DNA of 64,000 nucleotides from Bryoerythrophyllum caledonicum (GCA_963971425.1 OZ020524.1:22745022-22809021), one strand, 5' to 3'. Counted from the first letter of the stretch, positions 36,135 to 50,300 are shown. Notes: a model not told the origin generated them from the letters alone. A program made the numbers and translations.

Positions 36135-39100
36135 TCACTCAGACGGAATTGAATTTGAGAGCCAACCCAGACCTGGATTGCTCCTACGAATCAATTCGAT
36201 ACTCGTCATTCGTTGTCTCCCTAGCATTGTTCCTGCAACAGGTACCTCATCGTCCCGGCTGCCACTAGAACGATCCTTAGAACCAGAACCTGATAATCTT
36301 TCAGTGGTGAAAGCACTAAGTACACTACCCACAACATTTAATACATTGTGCTTTCTTAACCTACTGTTTTGCTGACTATCAGCCTCATTTTTAACTAAAC
36401 TAATAGCCTCTACTGATGGTCTAAATTCAACGAGTGGTGAATCTACATATTCGGGAGTCCTTGGACGCACTGACTCTGATTCCAGGCCGGACATGCTCTT
36501 GTCCCCCAAGGAAGAATCAACATAGTTGTGGTCATGGTCATCTTCATCGATATCTCCTGCCAAGCTTGTGGCAGCTTCTGCACGCATCAATTCAACAAGG
36601 TTAAACAATGAATATATGATGGACCGGATATTCATACACCGGCTAGTGCAACTTAGGTTGATTCTAAAATCCTACAGACAGAACTGCGTTGTTGGAACAC
36701 ATCTCACAAGGAAAAAGACAAGCCAAAAGCCAGACCCGACTACACACAAAACAATTAGGAAAGTGCTGAAGTTCAAGATTCACATGATACAACTTACTAA
36801 GAGGCTGAGTTTGGCTTACCACTGTTGCAGCTGCAGGACTGTGCATGACTGCAACTATTTGAAGAGCTTTCACTCAATACGAGGCTTCTATTTGATGCTT
36901 GGCAGAATGTGTCAGTCTGAGGAACGACAGGATATGAAGGTAAAAAATGACACACATTCAAAAAGTCGAATTATCCCACCCAAACCTACAGGACTGGTAT
37001 GCAACAGCAGCAAAACAAAATTGCAAAGTTGAGCGAAAAAATTTCAAACAAAAAACGATGCGCGTGCATGCAGATTCTTCTGATAAGAAACACTAAACGA
37101 TAATTCAAGAAATGCTCGGATTAATAGACAACCACTACTGTTGTACCTCTGTATTTCTGGATGCTTCACTCCTGCAAGTTGGTGAGGCATCTTCCAGGAG
37201 TAAAGGTGAGTTTACTCCTGGAAGTAGCGGATCCTCTCGTCCCCTGTACATCCTAAGCCTATTCATGCCGTCAACTTGCCGCTGGAAGGCCATGCCTGCT
37301 GAGAAAAAGACAGCCGCCATCACGTCGGGTCTCATCGGGATATTACTCGTATATTGTCCTGTTTTCAACAAAGACAAATCCCACAAGTTCAGAAATTTCA
37401 GAAAAAATTCTGATAAATGATAATAAAATGTCACTGACTCTAGATGCCAGTACAGAAAAATAAGAAAACCAGGTGATGGAGACAGAAAACGAGGATTTGA
37501 AACAATTATGCATGGTGGTTATCCTCATTTCCAACAATGGCCAGACCACTATCACGAATTGAAACATATAACCAACACACCAGGTGCATATTTCTCCAAG
37601 CTTTGAACTGCCACATAATTTTTCAACTTCGAATTTAGTTCAATGAGGTCACCTTCCATCTCCTTCAACATTTCAATCTGTTCAGCAGAGTGTAGCGTCA
37701 GATGAAAGAGTGAAGTTCATGGACGAAAAATTCAAATATTGCATATTCAAAATGATTTCAACAAAATTCATTACATATCAAACGTCTCACCTCTCTATCA
37801 ATTTTATCAAGGCCTATATTTGCTGGTGTAGCCTGCACGAATACCAGACCACAAAAATATTATCAGTGATGAACGAATACGCAGTGACGAAGTGACGAAG
37901 CATAGAGGTATGTTATATATCATAAATGTCCTCAGAATGATCTTCTTTACAGAATGAACTACAAATATTGCATCATAGTATAGGAGTCTAGGTATCAGGG
38001 AAGTGCAACATTAATATCATTCCATCCATCTTTCTCAGGTTTCAGTTTCTACACTACAATCAGATCAGGGAATTCGTAACCAAAAATTCATTAGAACCAT
38101 GGATGAATACTCGCCTGTTTATGAACGCTGTCGTGTAGCATTGATGGAACCTCGAGGCTCCTTTCAGGATCCAACAGATCTGGTGGGTACCAATGATCTT
38201 CTAAGGAAGACCGCAAATTACTGCAACGCAATTCGAAATGGTTTCAGATCGAGATCATATCATTGTAGTTCAAAAACAGATTTCTGTAACACAAGCGGGA
38301 CCTTCGACAATATATGGAAGAAATCATTGAGCAGGGGTAGATACAGATTAGTAAATATATGCTGCGTCTTGCCAACTGTACCAAGAGAAAAGAGTAAATA
38401 AGTAACTTACAAAAAACTTAAGAGCATGCATGTCAGAACCCCATTCAAAAATGTCTCCTAAGATCAAGAAATTTAAATGCAATAGAAGTTCGAACCTATC
38501 TATTCATTTACCTTATATCATCCAAGCACATGTATTCTCGAATTGGATCAACTTGATTGGAAAATACAGTTGCTTTTGTTGAACACGTACATAAAACAGA
38601 CATCTGAGAATCAGAAAATATGCTCATTAATAAACTCAACAAAATGCAGAATTCTGACTTGAAATACGTGCTAAAAGTTCAAATTCACATACTACCAATA
38701 TTCAAGGTATCATCTATAACATTTCCTAGTGAAGCAAAGAAAGATTTTATCTAAAATGGATGAATCTTTAAAGCTTCTTACCTCCAACCTAGCTGGTCTG
38801 CGAACATGGGGTGGTCCACTTGAAAACAATGGAAACTCAAGGTAGATTTCGGCATCGACGTCCTCAAAGAACTGAAGAGCAACTGAAAGGGTTAGTGAAA
38901 GCAAAGCAACAGTCTAATAGATACGCTAGATTCTCCAACAAAAAATATGTAGAAAGTTCAGTATGTAGAACCATTTTTTAATTTTGAGCATAATCAAGAG
39001 AAGAACAAACCCCACCAAGTGTGACCCCCTAGCGAAACACGATAGATCAAGTTATCGAACATGCGTAGCGTACTCCACGAAATTTCTAATGAAGTTGCCA

Positions 39101-40141
39101 GTCTTAAGAAGAATAACTTCAGGATCTCACCTCCTTTAGATCAATAGTAATATGACCAGATAAACCAGCACTCCAATTCTGCGCAGAAATTAACCAGCTT
39201 GTGAGGATTCAAATGAACTTTTTTCAGGGCGTAACCAAAAAGCACGAGAATAGATTGTTCGACATTTAAAGAATGAGGTTCAATACAAACACATACCTGG
39301 TCTGAAGTCCCCATCCCATCCAATCATCGCCATTGTATAAACATACCAGAAACAGAGTTAATACAAATCGACTATTGTATAAATAAGATTTATATTATCA
39401 TTTATCATAATTTATCTGAAATTGATTACATATAAATTATATTCGCTTGATTTATACAAACCTTAGGTCGTATATAAATTGATTATATATAAATTGTATT
39501 CGCTTGATGAGACTTCGATAAGAAGAGACAAATTTCTTACAAATATTTTCCAATCTTTCAGAAATTCTCGGCACATGGAAACGAAGCAGGATTATTGATT
39601 CCGATCTAGTTGACAGCAGATCTCCGTTCATTCATTCACTATGCACGCCCCAGTCGTGCAAAATGTATACAACCAATACCACGAATCCTATCCATGTTAC
39701 TTAGTACATCTCAAGGACAAGAAAGAGGTCAGACGTACCTATATACACATGAAGTTTGTCTGTTCTACCAAACGCAATCTGGCATGAGAGTTGATGGTTT
39801 ATGATACATTCGTCGCCAACTACTTCAAATTCTCCAATCTTTTGTTGTTCAGTTCCGTGTAGGAGAGTGATCTTCAAAGAATACCTCTGACAATTATTTG
39901 AAGAGCTCACTATTGAGGACTCAGGCTTTGCCGAGATAGGAAGACGTATTCCAGTGATTCTTAGAAACTTGATACAGAAGTCGTAAAGATGAGCTTTATA
40001 TGGCAAAGATCTTCTTGAACCTTCAGTCGTTGCCATCTTCACAGGTCATTGTCTTCCTCCAGTGTCAGTGTGATACTGGAAGCACCAGATTACGTTGCAC
40101 TATCTAGCTCGACTTCACCATAGAATTTGACCTCGCGTACC
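36135..40141 (-). CDS. Multi-exon gene of unknown function with central coiled coil
   Basis: A chain of exons joins in phase: 39739-40036 (start ATG at 40036), then 39131-39170, 38782-38871, 38512-38603, 38115-38220, 37791-37832, 37581-37677, 37147-37358, 36820-36916 and 36135-36577 (stop). One or two exons between 39290 and 39739 are not settled; a frame with NGDDWMGWGLQT at about 39294-39375 is likely one. Acceptors are CAG-type except the short exon at 39170, and the donor at 38114 is GC (GCGAGT) instead of GT. The total is over 500 residues. The N-terminal ~200 residues look beta-rich (CQRYSLKITLLHG, GHITIDLKEFFEDVDAEIYL). Next come an acidic segment, a heptad-like coiled coil (EIEMLKEMEGDLIELNSKLK), a conserved-looking patch RPDVMAAVFFSAGMAFQRQ and a Ser/acidic tail. 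An acceptor at 40141 upstream of the ATG suggests a 5' UTR intron. I recognise no family. Consistent phases over ten exons argue for a live gene. Confidence 0.7.
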
Positions 40142-42655
40142 TGCAATGTCGAACGTGTAAATTAATCCTCAGCGTCGTTCGTTGAGCATCCCGAGAATTG
40201 AATGGAGACGAGGAAGATTATTTTATCGCCAACATCATCCTCGAGCAATCTGGAGAGCTGTAACTTCAAATTCTGCCATTACTTCTTGTCAAACACAGCT
40301 TTTATAAGACAGGACAACAACTTCATATGAACGCTGTGTTTCACACGTAGTAACGACTCTCACAAACATTGAACTGGATTGTACGAGAAATCAAATCTGC
40401 AATAGGCTCATGCAACGTCGCCTTCCAACTCACAAAAACTCGTTGAATAGTTAGCAGCCGAACTCATGTCTCTCGCATGGGAACCAGCTCCCAGACGAGC
40501 GGCCCGACCGCCAAAGCCACAAAGTTTCGACAATTTAATTATTTGGGAAAGTACAGTGCCAACCCTAACTCTCGCTTCAGAGACTCTACTTCTAAAATCC
40601 AGACAGTTAAAAGAGAACTTAATTGTGGCGCAGGTCCCTTGTTATTAGAGTTACAAAGCATGATCACTCCGATTATCAATAAGGATCGCTTAACAAAGTT
40701 GTCCAGAAAGTGGCTTAAACCAAACGAGAAGAATGATACATGCGCATACAGAGCGGAGAAGGTCACCAGCGGGAATAGCACAGCTCAAACCTATCTACTG
40801 CATAACAAATTCTTACTTCCGAGTCATGATGATTATTTGTAAAATAAATCGAGGCTGCACACTAAGGAGACTACGAAGTAGCTTTTGTGAATTACCAATT
40901 GCAAGAACGGACGATCCACCATGTAGATTATTCGACCGGATTTCCTATCGTTGTGGAGAAAGAGCATCGCTTGCAGGAGTTCAAAAAATTACGAAACCGC
41001 GAATCTCATCCGCTGAGCGCATGCATCCATACAATACCGCCACAGCCGGGCAGACAAACAATAAAACTACCGTACCGACATACAACCCAGAGTTAACTTT
41101 CATAGTTTCCTATCGTCTCGGCCATGAACATTAGGTTCGCAATTACTCATCCTAAAACGATTCTCAAGACGTTCCCAACCTCATACACTATTTCCAGCAC
41201 AGTGAACAAGAAGACGCAAAACATCAACCTGCAATTAACCAAGTCTTCTAAAATCCTCACTCGGTGACTCTACCGTTACAAGAAATGAAGGAGTCTTCCT
41301 TGAAATGGCCACTATATTTCAGGAAAAATGCAGGATCCGCTCCGAGGATCGCAAAGATTACAAACTACAACAACACTTCATAAATTGCACAAGGGTCGGC
41401 ACAACAACATCGCCTAATTCTCGCAACGAACAATAAATTACGAACACGCCAAATGTAGAAATTACTCCTCTCTCTCCATCGAAGCTAGCTAGCGCCAATT
41501 CTCTTGTCTAAAATCGTAAAAAGAGCGACAGAGAACCACATCGCAACGGCCGATACCAAAATTGCACGAAGAAAACTGGACAACGTGCTCGAACCTCATC
41601 AATTGCACGCCTCCGTCCACAGCACGCCACCGACTTGTTAATTCCGCATCCACGGCCGCTAGTGAACAAAATCGAAACCAAACGTATCGTCGAACGCCAC
41701 AAAAATCCTTGCCTCTCGCTCGCAATTCACGCAAAAGAAAGGCAAACAAAGAACATGTTGACGGCGTCACAATCAAACGCACACACCAAGTCGTCGTCCC
41801 ACACGGTGAACACCTCAGCATCACCTAGATACCATCCCATGTATTGTATAGCTATCATCCCGGGTGTCATCTTGGTATCAAAACGGTATCTTAGAAGATA
41901 CAGTTCAGTTTTATTTGTCGGGAATTGGTGAGGGAGGGGAACCTCAAAAGCGTCACTCGACATGGAGTGTAATCATCTACGAAGTTGGCTCTCAGATCAA
42001 GATTTACTCTAGTGGCGGCTTTGGGTGCGAGAGAAGTGGTGGGCCAGAGTCGGGGTAAGGTTCTGGGACCCTGATGTGCCGTACGATTTTATGGGTCTGG
42101 GAGACGGACGGTGTGGATGGACTATATAGTGGAGTTTGACGGGGCTCGTCAGCGCGTGACAGGTAGATGGGGCTTTGAGGTTGGCGAATGGGCGGCGGGA
42201 TGAGGTTAGTGAATACAAACACGCTTGGGTACCCTTTATGCTTTGCATCGGACCTGTCGATTTTTGAGCTTTGGGATACGAACCTTCTGGGGATGGTGGG
42301 CTGTGCAGTGGTCTTCATTCCTTCTTACCCACTTGTTAGATGTTTATCTTTTGTTCATTACGGAACCCCTATACGTTAAAATATCCCATGACTCATGAGT
42401 TTTGATGCGGATAATTCTTTATTTTTATTTTATTCTTATTTTGGTAGAAAGGTGTGAGTTACCTCATACTGTACCCTATGCGTTGGTTGGGTTCATACAT
42501 TATTATTTCAAAATTGAGGGTGTCCAAGTTTTTTGGAAAATATACAATATTTGTCTACGGTGATATCCATGTAATGCCAAGGTCACACCCGTGTAATATC
42601 TAGGAAATACTTTTGTAATACCTAGGTGATACCAATTATGTCTAAACCATTGTGG
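40142..42655. other. 5' flank of the multi-exon gene; no gene recognised
   Basis: This should hold the 5' UTR exon and promoter of the minus-strand gene, but I cannot place them. Open frames on both strands at 40460-41960 show no known protein. 41930-42330 is G-rich on the plus strand with proline-rich minus frames, and no gene is called. 42540-42650 holds GATACC/GTAATACC-type repeats as seen near other R1 copies. Confidence 0.4.
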
Positions 42656-43570
42656 TTAACCCCTAAGAGCCCAAGTGTACATGGGGAGTACGTTTTGGAT
42701 TTTGGGTAGGTTCCTAATGTATTTTTTTTTTTTAAATTTTAAACTCTCATACTAGATTTTCTGTGATAAGAGCTCCATGGAGATATTTTTATTATTTTTC
42801 TTGGATTAATGGTTTGAAAGTTAGTACCACTCAAAGTTAGAAATGGGGACTCCGGGCAGCTCCAAATTTTTGCTAGAAGTCTATATTGACATTGAGATTT
42901 TCCATACATGTAGAGAATATTACCTTCTTTGAAAATGTCAAAAAAAATCTTGTCTTTGTGTAAAAAAATATTCTTACACATTTTTACACATTTCAGGCAA
43001 CCAGGGAAAAAAACTTCATCTTTTTTACATAAAACCTAGAGATCTCCATATTTTTCACTTTTTATTTTTTCTACAACAATATGTGGTGTAAACCTTCTTG
43101 TTGAACATTTAGACTATCATTCTAAAACATATGAAATTCTCAAAAAATTAATTGTAAATTAACAATTTTTGAATCTCAACTTCTTGCAGACTTGTTTTGA
43201 ATATGCTACACCTCTTCTCTAACTCTAAAAATTGTTGTATACGGAACTAACATCATGCTCAACACAATGGTAAAAGATTTAGATCTTTTGTAGTGCAAAA
43301 ATTTAATACCAAGTAATGTCAGAGTCTGCTGATCCACTCAACGCAGGAAAGAAAATGAACCATTTGCTTGACTTCAAACACTATAATCTTTCAATCCGTG
43401 CAGTGAAAGTGTATGAAATTTTATGAGTATGTTACTTGGTAAGTCTTTATTGAGATCCTACGGTCAAAAGGATAAATATAAGGTTCTGTTTCCTTTCTAA
43501 TTCATTCCACTAGAATCAACAATTTTGAAGTGTTTTTGGTGTGAAATTGTCACGGGCATTTAGGGGTTAA
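42656..43570 (-). repeat. Interspersed repeat R1, copy 4, with both inverted termini
   Basis: This is the best-preserved copy. Its ends are TTAACCCCTAAGAGCCC (42656) and, reverse-complemented, TTAACCCCTAAATGCCC (43570), a TIR of about 17 bp. Length about 915 bp, no coding capacity. This makes R1 a likely non-autonomous DNA transposon (MITE-like). No target duplication is clear. Confidence 0.75.
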
Positions 43571-43659
43571 AAAAATTTGGTCCGTACGGGGGATGTTTGA
43601 ACTAGACCATGTGTACGGTATTGTAATTTTAGGGTAGATTCACCTATTAAGGGGAAGAT

Positions 43660-44140
43660 TTTACAGCTGGGAATCAAAGTGCCCAATGTCAACCATTCCG
43701 TGATTCAGTTTGTGATCCATACTGTAGTTTCAGTCATCTTGGAACGATAGGGTTAATCTTTTGGCCTGCACCTACGAATGGACAGACATTGTTAGTTTTG
43801 TTAGACAATCATCAAAGTCGGTGGAGGGAGTGGGGCAAGTGCTCCACCGGGGCACAAACTTGGCCGGGAGGGCCTCTGAGTGGGCCTCTGGGCAAGTCGT
43901 TGCCGTCATTGTAGTGGCCTACAGTCCACTGGCTGGTAGCTTGCAATTTGTCCAATGTCTCAATTTTTCTACAATGTTTGCTGATGTGCAAACGCGTGTA
44001 TACAAAACTTCGGGCGCGTTATCGTGAACAAAGAATGGAGGTGGTGAGAAATGCTCCGTTCCGACATGTTGTTGGGCTCAATTTAACCTCGCAAACGGTG
44101 AACCAGGTTTGCGAACTTGTGGCGCTCCCTCTATAGGTTT
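43660..44140 (+). other. Coding-like patch, unrecognised
   Basis: Two plus-strand frames overlap: one at 43761-44027 and one at 43948-44136 containing RVYTKLRARYREQRMEVVRN and HVVGLNLTSQTVNQVCEL. Composition is coding-like and distinct from the AT-rich flanks. It could be a captured or broken gene piece. No family is recognised and no splice model joins them. Confidence 0.3.
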
Positions 44141-46140
44141 AGATAAAGTGCATGTGAGTTTGATTGTAATTATTAATGCTTGAGTGATCTCCTCTATATG
44201 GTAAAATATGTAATATTTAGGGTCTATTTAAGGTCATAGTAAAATGAATAATTTTTAAATAGTAAATAATGCCATTGTATTCATAATTTACGACCAATCT
44301 CCATGTTCATGTCCCCAAGTCCTAACCTCCATAGATATCTCTAGTATGTAAATTTATCTGTTGGGAATCTAGAGCTTTTGTGGAAATACAAGAGTTTAAT
44401 TAAAAATCCATCTTCAAGTAGGAATAAATGAAGAGGTAGAAAAGGTGAGATTTAAATGCAAAAAGAAATGAAGCAATAGTGATACCTTGCTTGTTTTTTT
44501 TGCACCAATGAAATGCATGACTTTTAATAGCAACCAATGTTCTTAGATCCTACCCATAGCAAGTTTTTGCAACCAACATTTTGTATGTATAAGGTACAAA
44601 TCAACTTTGGGTAGGTTTCTAAAAATCTGATTTTGAAAAATTTCCCGAGAATAAGACTCTGAGTTTATCTTTGCGAGAAAATCATTTTTAATTATTTTTA
44701 TTTTTCTCTTTTGGACTTGTCAAAAAAATGTTATGGTACTTCAAACATCAAAAGCTTGAGTCTAAGACAATCTTATAAGGTACTGTAGAGTTGGATAATA
44801 ACATTGTAGAGTTAAATTGTACAATTTTTTGAGGCGGGCAAAAGTGAAAGAAATTTTTTGGCAGCCCTAATTGATTTTACATCAAAATGCATAAAAATCA
44901 AGAATTTCATTTTATTTCTAAGAAGGAGGCTTGATAATGAGATCTACCCTTTGAATTTTAGATCTAAAAAGGCTTGATAATATTAGAAAATATTTATTTA
45001 AAAGAAATTCACAAAATACTTATTTGAAAAAAATTGCTTTGCTAAGGAAATGGTTGCATTCTATACCACTACTCATTGCAAGACATTTTTCCTTATCCTA
45101 AAGACCTTCAATACTTGTGATTTTGGCTTGTAATGACCAAACATTGAGAAGAACAATGTTTCATGAGATTAATGCAATGTGTAGCGGAAAAATATGCTAT
45201 TATTTTGAGTCAAAGTACGTGTGCTAAGGGACAAAAAATCTATACTGCACCTTTCAAATTAATTTATCTTACAAACCACCTTGTCAAAGTTAACAACAGT
45301 TTTAAAGTGTCTTGTTGTAGTACTTAATTTTGAGATTTTGAGGTTGAAAATAGTTAAAAGATGTTTAGATTGGTTGGATCCAAAAGAGGCAATTTTGGAG
45401 TGGTTCTGGTGAAACATAGTTCCAATGCTTTAGGGGTTGAAGCTCTTCCATAGTACACAAGCTCTAGAAAAGTTTACCAATAGTTTTCCCCAACTTTTCC
45501 AAGCTAAGAAACCCTCTACATATAATCCCTATTGCTAACATGTAAGCTCATAAAGTACAAGGGTAATACATAGGTCAAATCATTTTACTTTCCAAAAATT
45601 TGTACATTATGAATTACTAGTTTGTTTGACTCGAAAGATGAATAAAATCTTAAATACCATATTGGACCTATAGGTATGGATTCAAAACGGTTATACAACT
45701 GTTTTTTCAATTTCACACTCAAATTTATAAAGCTAACTATTTATATCTATTTTACTAAATAAACCTTCATAGTTTCCATGTTCAGATATATTTTATAAAA
45801 AATTGCAAAGAAAACAAAGTTATTATAATTTTGCAAATTGGAGTCAAAAGTTGACTTTATGAACTTCATTTTGATAGTAAAACTTAAATGCATCAAAGAT
45901 AATCTGTTTGACTTCTGGTTTCAATTGAGCCCCTCAATCTCAAATTTTGGAATGATTTTTTGAGAATTTTTATCAAATGGGCAACTATTTGATGGCTTCC
46001 CGTTCACATAATTTTTTTCTAGAAATCCGACTTATGGTTCAAAAGTTACAAACATTTTTTGGTAACATACACAAATAGTGCAGCTGTTTAGTGTGATGTA
46101 TATACCAAATAGACCAAGACATATTTATTTTATATATCAA
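44141..46140. other. AT-rich stretch, nothing seen
   Basis: No gene, RNA or bounded repeat recognised over 2 kb. Confidence 0.55.
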
Positions 46141-46144
46141 CTTC

Positions 46145-46965
46145 TAAAATGCATTTGGCTCTATTGACCACGGAAGATTACTAGCAATAATGTCTGATCT
46201 CAAAATACGCCATCAACGTAGTTGCACTAGTTGGAAATATCTACTCTCACTCGTCTACCTCATATGTTGGAGAATACTTCAGAACAACTCGTCCCATCCC
46301 CATCCAACATGGAACTATGCAAGCTAATACCTTAAGTCCATATCTATTCATTATTTTTTTTAAACCACTATTAAGATTGATGCAAAGTGGAGATAACAGC
46401 TACACCTTTGGAACATCACAAGTTTCCATAAACTCAATCGCATACGCCGACGACCTTGCCGCTATAGCCGGTAAACTTAAATCACTACAAATCCAACTCA
46501 ATAAAATTGACAAATTCTGCTAGTGGTCCGGAATGGATGTTAGCACCCAAAAATGTGCCGCCGCAAGATGTCCAAACCAATCCAAAATGAACCCCACGGC
46601 ATTCAAAGCACTTATGCAAACTGCCAACATAAAATACTGTAACCAACCCATCCCCATACTACATCAAATCAAACCATAGTACATGTATCTAGGCATAAAC
46701 CTTGTCCCCTCACTAAGATGGAAGATACAAATTCACACCACTACCACAAAAATTACTAAACAACGCAAAGAACTAGTAACATGCCCGGCCACTATGAAAC
46801 AAAAAATAAAAATGGTAGACCCAGTACTTAGACCCAGACTAGCATACAATTTCTACGTAGTACTTAGACCCGGAGTAGCATACAATTTCTACGCAGTGCC
46901 AAACTCTTTGACCGCTATCAAAAAATAAGACATAAAAATTATAGCCATACCAGTAACAAGATGTT
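46145..46965 (+). mobile_element. LINE fragment: reverse transcriptase domain
   Basis: Remnants read AFGSIDHGRLLAIMSDL, then IQHGTMQANTLSPYLFIIFF, then the catalytic box SINSIAYADDLAAIAGKL, then YLGINLVPSLRWK and CPATMKQKIKMVD. This is the order of the non-LTR reverse transcriptase fingers, palm and thumb. In-frame stops (after DKFC at about 46521 and before YMYLG at about 46678) show decay. A 36-bp tandem duplication (GTACTTAGACCC...) lies at about 46825-46896. It may belong to the same LINE family as the RNase H piece at 31560. Confidence 0.85.
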
Positions 46966-46979
46966 TCTACTGACATATC

Positions 46980-47165
46980 AGCGATCCGAGATGACCCTAA
47001 ACTACCGGGTGGTGGTGGGAGATACCCAGTTTCTCCAAATAGAGTGGTTGTGGGTTCAAATCCGAGCTAAGATATGTTGTCTCCACTCGAAGGAACTGCC
47101 ACGAGTTGCCAACGTAGCACCTCATGCACGGGAGAACATGAAAAACATATATTAAATACTAGGGA
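46980..47165 (+). mobile_element. Possible tRNA-derived SINE fragment
   Basis: GTGGGTTCAAATCCGAG at about 47048-47064 fits a pol III B box. GGTGGTGGGAGA some 35 bp upstream could be a diverged A box. The piece ends in an A-rich tail (about 47150-47190). The A box is weak, so this is tentative. No intact tRNA cloverleaf is formed. Confidence 0.35.
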
Positions 47166-47309
47166 AAAAAATAGAGAAAAAATAGCAATGAGTAAAACAC
47201 TGATATACTGACTACTAGCCATACTACAAGATGCAATACCGATTCAACATGTTTGAATACAAGTTGTCTAGAAATAGAAATAGTGATGAAGAATAAGACC
47301 TCCTAGCGT

Positions 47310-50300
47310 TTGTCATGCTTGCTCCGCGATATTAGCATTCTCCAATATGCGCATAAGTTTGTTATAGCTGTAGCTTGGGGCATGCATGAATAAGTCCTCC
47401 TTGTAGTCCATCTTGCATAAGTAACAAAAGGTGTACTACACATGCTTACAATATTTACATTGCCCCTTCTTTTCCATCGCCTCCAATTGCATCTTCAAAA
47501 AATTAGGACATAAACATTTTGGGAGATCCGTGAAGGTGATGCAAAAGGACTTCTCCTTCCCGGTGTCAAGAGTGATAACGCATCTCCATCCTGGATAAGG
47601 TATGGCATAGGAATTGGAGACATAATAATTATTCATAAGCGCGGCGCTTGACCACTTGTTCCAGTGCTCAACTGACGGCACATCCAACATTTTGCAAATT
47701 TGGTAGCCGTTGTGGAAGGTATGGTATGAATTTGGATTCTCTAGAATGGGGAAGTCGGATCACCGGAGAGGCATGTTCAAGGACATCTAAAAGTGTCTTC
47801 GAGGTGATAGAGCTCCACGTTGCTCTAACTAAAAACCTGCTACTTCCAACAATAAAACCTCTTGCATTGTCAAATTAGTGCCAAGCTTCACTGGCCACGT
47901 CATTGGAATTGATCGCCAATCTACCACAAATGGTTTCTTTGAGCCCTTCACGCATTGGCCAATATCATCAGCACAAAACCAAAACTCAAGAGAAGTATTC
48001 CAAGGTGATCTAAATTCCTTCTTCCTGCCAATGTATGTTGGGGCTGGTGTACCATGGCTCCCACGCCCAACTCTAGCATGACACTTCTCAAGAGTGTAAG
48101 CCTGCAATGCCTAGCATTTTTGGTGAGAGGTCTTCGAGAGGCGGGCAATGTGCCATTTTGACGAATTCCAACACTGAAGTTGTGTGTCGGACTCCGAAGT
48201 CGTGTCCACTTAGGGCCTCTTTGATCTGCGCTCAATTCACCCTTGTGCCATCCCGTGGAATTGAGTAGTTCACCATATCGGACCAGTCGGAGTCGTGACT
48301 GGAAATGGGTGGCATGTCAAGCTTGCGTTTGGTAGACCCAAAAATCTCCACCCCTTCAAGCCTGCTCGTCTTTGTGAAAAGATCCTCCACCCCTGGGAAA
48401 CTCTTGAAGGCTTCTGCTATGAGTTTGGAATCACCAGAATGTTGGACAGATCTTAAACAAAGTGTACCTTTGTTTGGACTTTCTTGAAAGTGCCCCCTTT
48501 AACCATGCTCGGTACAAAGTGGTTTGCAGTATAGCCCGGATGAGGCAGGGAGAATGCTCTTTGTGGAACACATTGCTCTTTGCAAGATCAACACATTGCT
48601 CTTTGCAAAATATGGAAGAACGCTAAATCACAAGAGGAGGCTGAAGTACAATACAATGCCATTTGAGGGTGGTGGGTGTTATCTTGAGCTACTACTAAGA
48701 GCGAACGTCGTGCCCAAGAAGATTGGATGGCTTTTTGGTACTTTTGATATCGACAATGCGATGGCGCAATGCAGCTTGTAAGTTCTTCCCATGCCTCTTT
48801 TAATTTATCTTGTTCGTTAAAATGTCAGATATAAATCCACTATTAAAAGTTGATGTCTCCTATCAGGACCTCACACTCGACGAGCAAGATGACATGTCAT
48901 TCTGTAATCTTGTGGAGATAGTCCACAACAGTTGGCTCCAACAATCCGGAAATACCATGACGTGTTTATACGCGGCTATAGTGGATGTCCTCATCGAGGC
49001 TTTCATGCAAATCACTTTGTATCGAGCATGGTTAAAGGGGGGCACTTTCAAAAAAGGTTCAGACAAAGGTACAAGGGAGAATGCTCCTCTTGGAAGGAAA
49101 GAAGAATGCTCCTCGTGGTTGCTCGTTGAAGGCACCTTGTAGAATGGAACAAGCATGTCCATTCTATGTTTTACATGGGCACGTCCTTGTTGCCGCTGCC
49201 ATACACTTGCAAAACAGCGTGCCAACCCGTGCCAGCACTGTCAGTAATAAATCCTTTGAAGTTCATATCCTCCACTCCGTGCTTCATCATGGTATTGTTG
49301 AGGTTCTTCCAAAACAATTGTTATGCTTGGGCATCCTCCGATTGCATATCGCACATGGCTATTGTCATCACTCTACAAAACTTACAATTGTACAAATGAC
49401 ATGCCATGGTAGTTTAGTCTTTGACCCACTTGACGTGATCAAACATCCACCAACAATCTTGGAGGTCTCCACCGGGTTGCATCCGTCTAACAAGGTCAAC
49501 ACCACTACCAAGCCGATCAAGAGACATTTTAAAAACAAACACTTTACCTTTGGATTGACCCGAAAACTTGTTCTCATGAATGAAGACAAACTTCGACAAC
49601 TCCTTCAGTTCCATGATGTTGTCTATTATCCGCTTCCCTCTACTATAGAAGCCCTTGCATGTCGACAACAAATTTCGTATATTTGGCGATGATAGAGTCT
49701 CAAACTGATCTATGACAACATCCATGGATGCTCCTTTAAGGTTTGAAGATCCGGACCCGGGACGGATGAGGTAATCTAAAAGGTAATTCTTGTTTGCAGC
49801 CATGATGATTGCAAAACTAGTAGCTTTTGGCGTGCGCTAGACTTCCTTGGCAACGCACTCATGCATCACATCCATCGCAGTTTGGTCAACCGGCTCTTTT
49901 GAGATTAGATGATGGTGATATCCAAGATGAATGGCAAGTCGGATGCGTTCACGATTGGTAGGCATCACATTATAAATACGCACATCACAAAGGGCCAAAA
50001 AAATTGGCAAGGATTGACAAACCTTACATGACAGGGTGGATTTTCCCGACGGAACGCCATTCACAGGAGACGGAAATACGGCAAGACCACTCCACTCGGT
50101 TTGATTATTGCAACCCTCGTCCCTACATCTATAGTCGTAATGGAGGTTGGGCATTGAAGATGTTCAGTACATGTTGACTTGCGATATGTGAGACCAAAGT
50201 TTTTCATGATTGTTGCAAGTTGTCGAGTCAATATTCCTCCAGAAGGCACTCAATTGTAATTAAATGCTTCCAAGGTAAACCGCTCTGGTGTCGTTCCCAT

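Noticed and set aside
40466-41963. Protein genes in the 5' flank of the multi-exon gene
   Set aside because: Many short overlapping frames on both strands with no shared codon pattern or family.
47048-47064. tRNA gene
   Set aside because: Only a B-box-like sequence is convincing; no cloverleaf or clear A box, so it is listed as a possible SINE.
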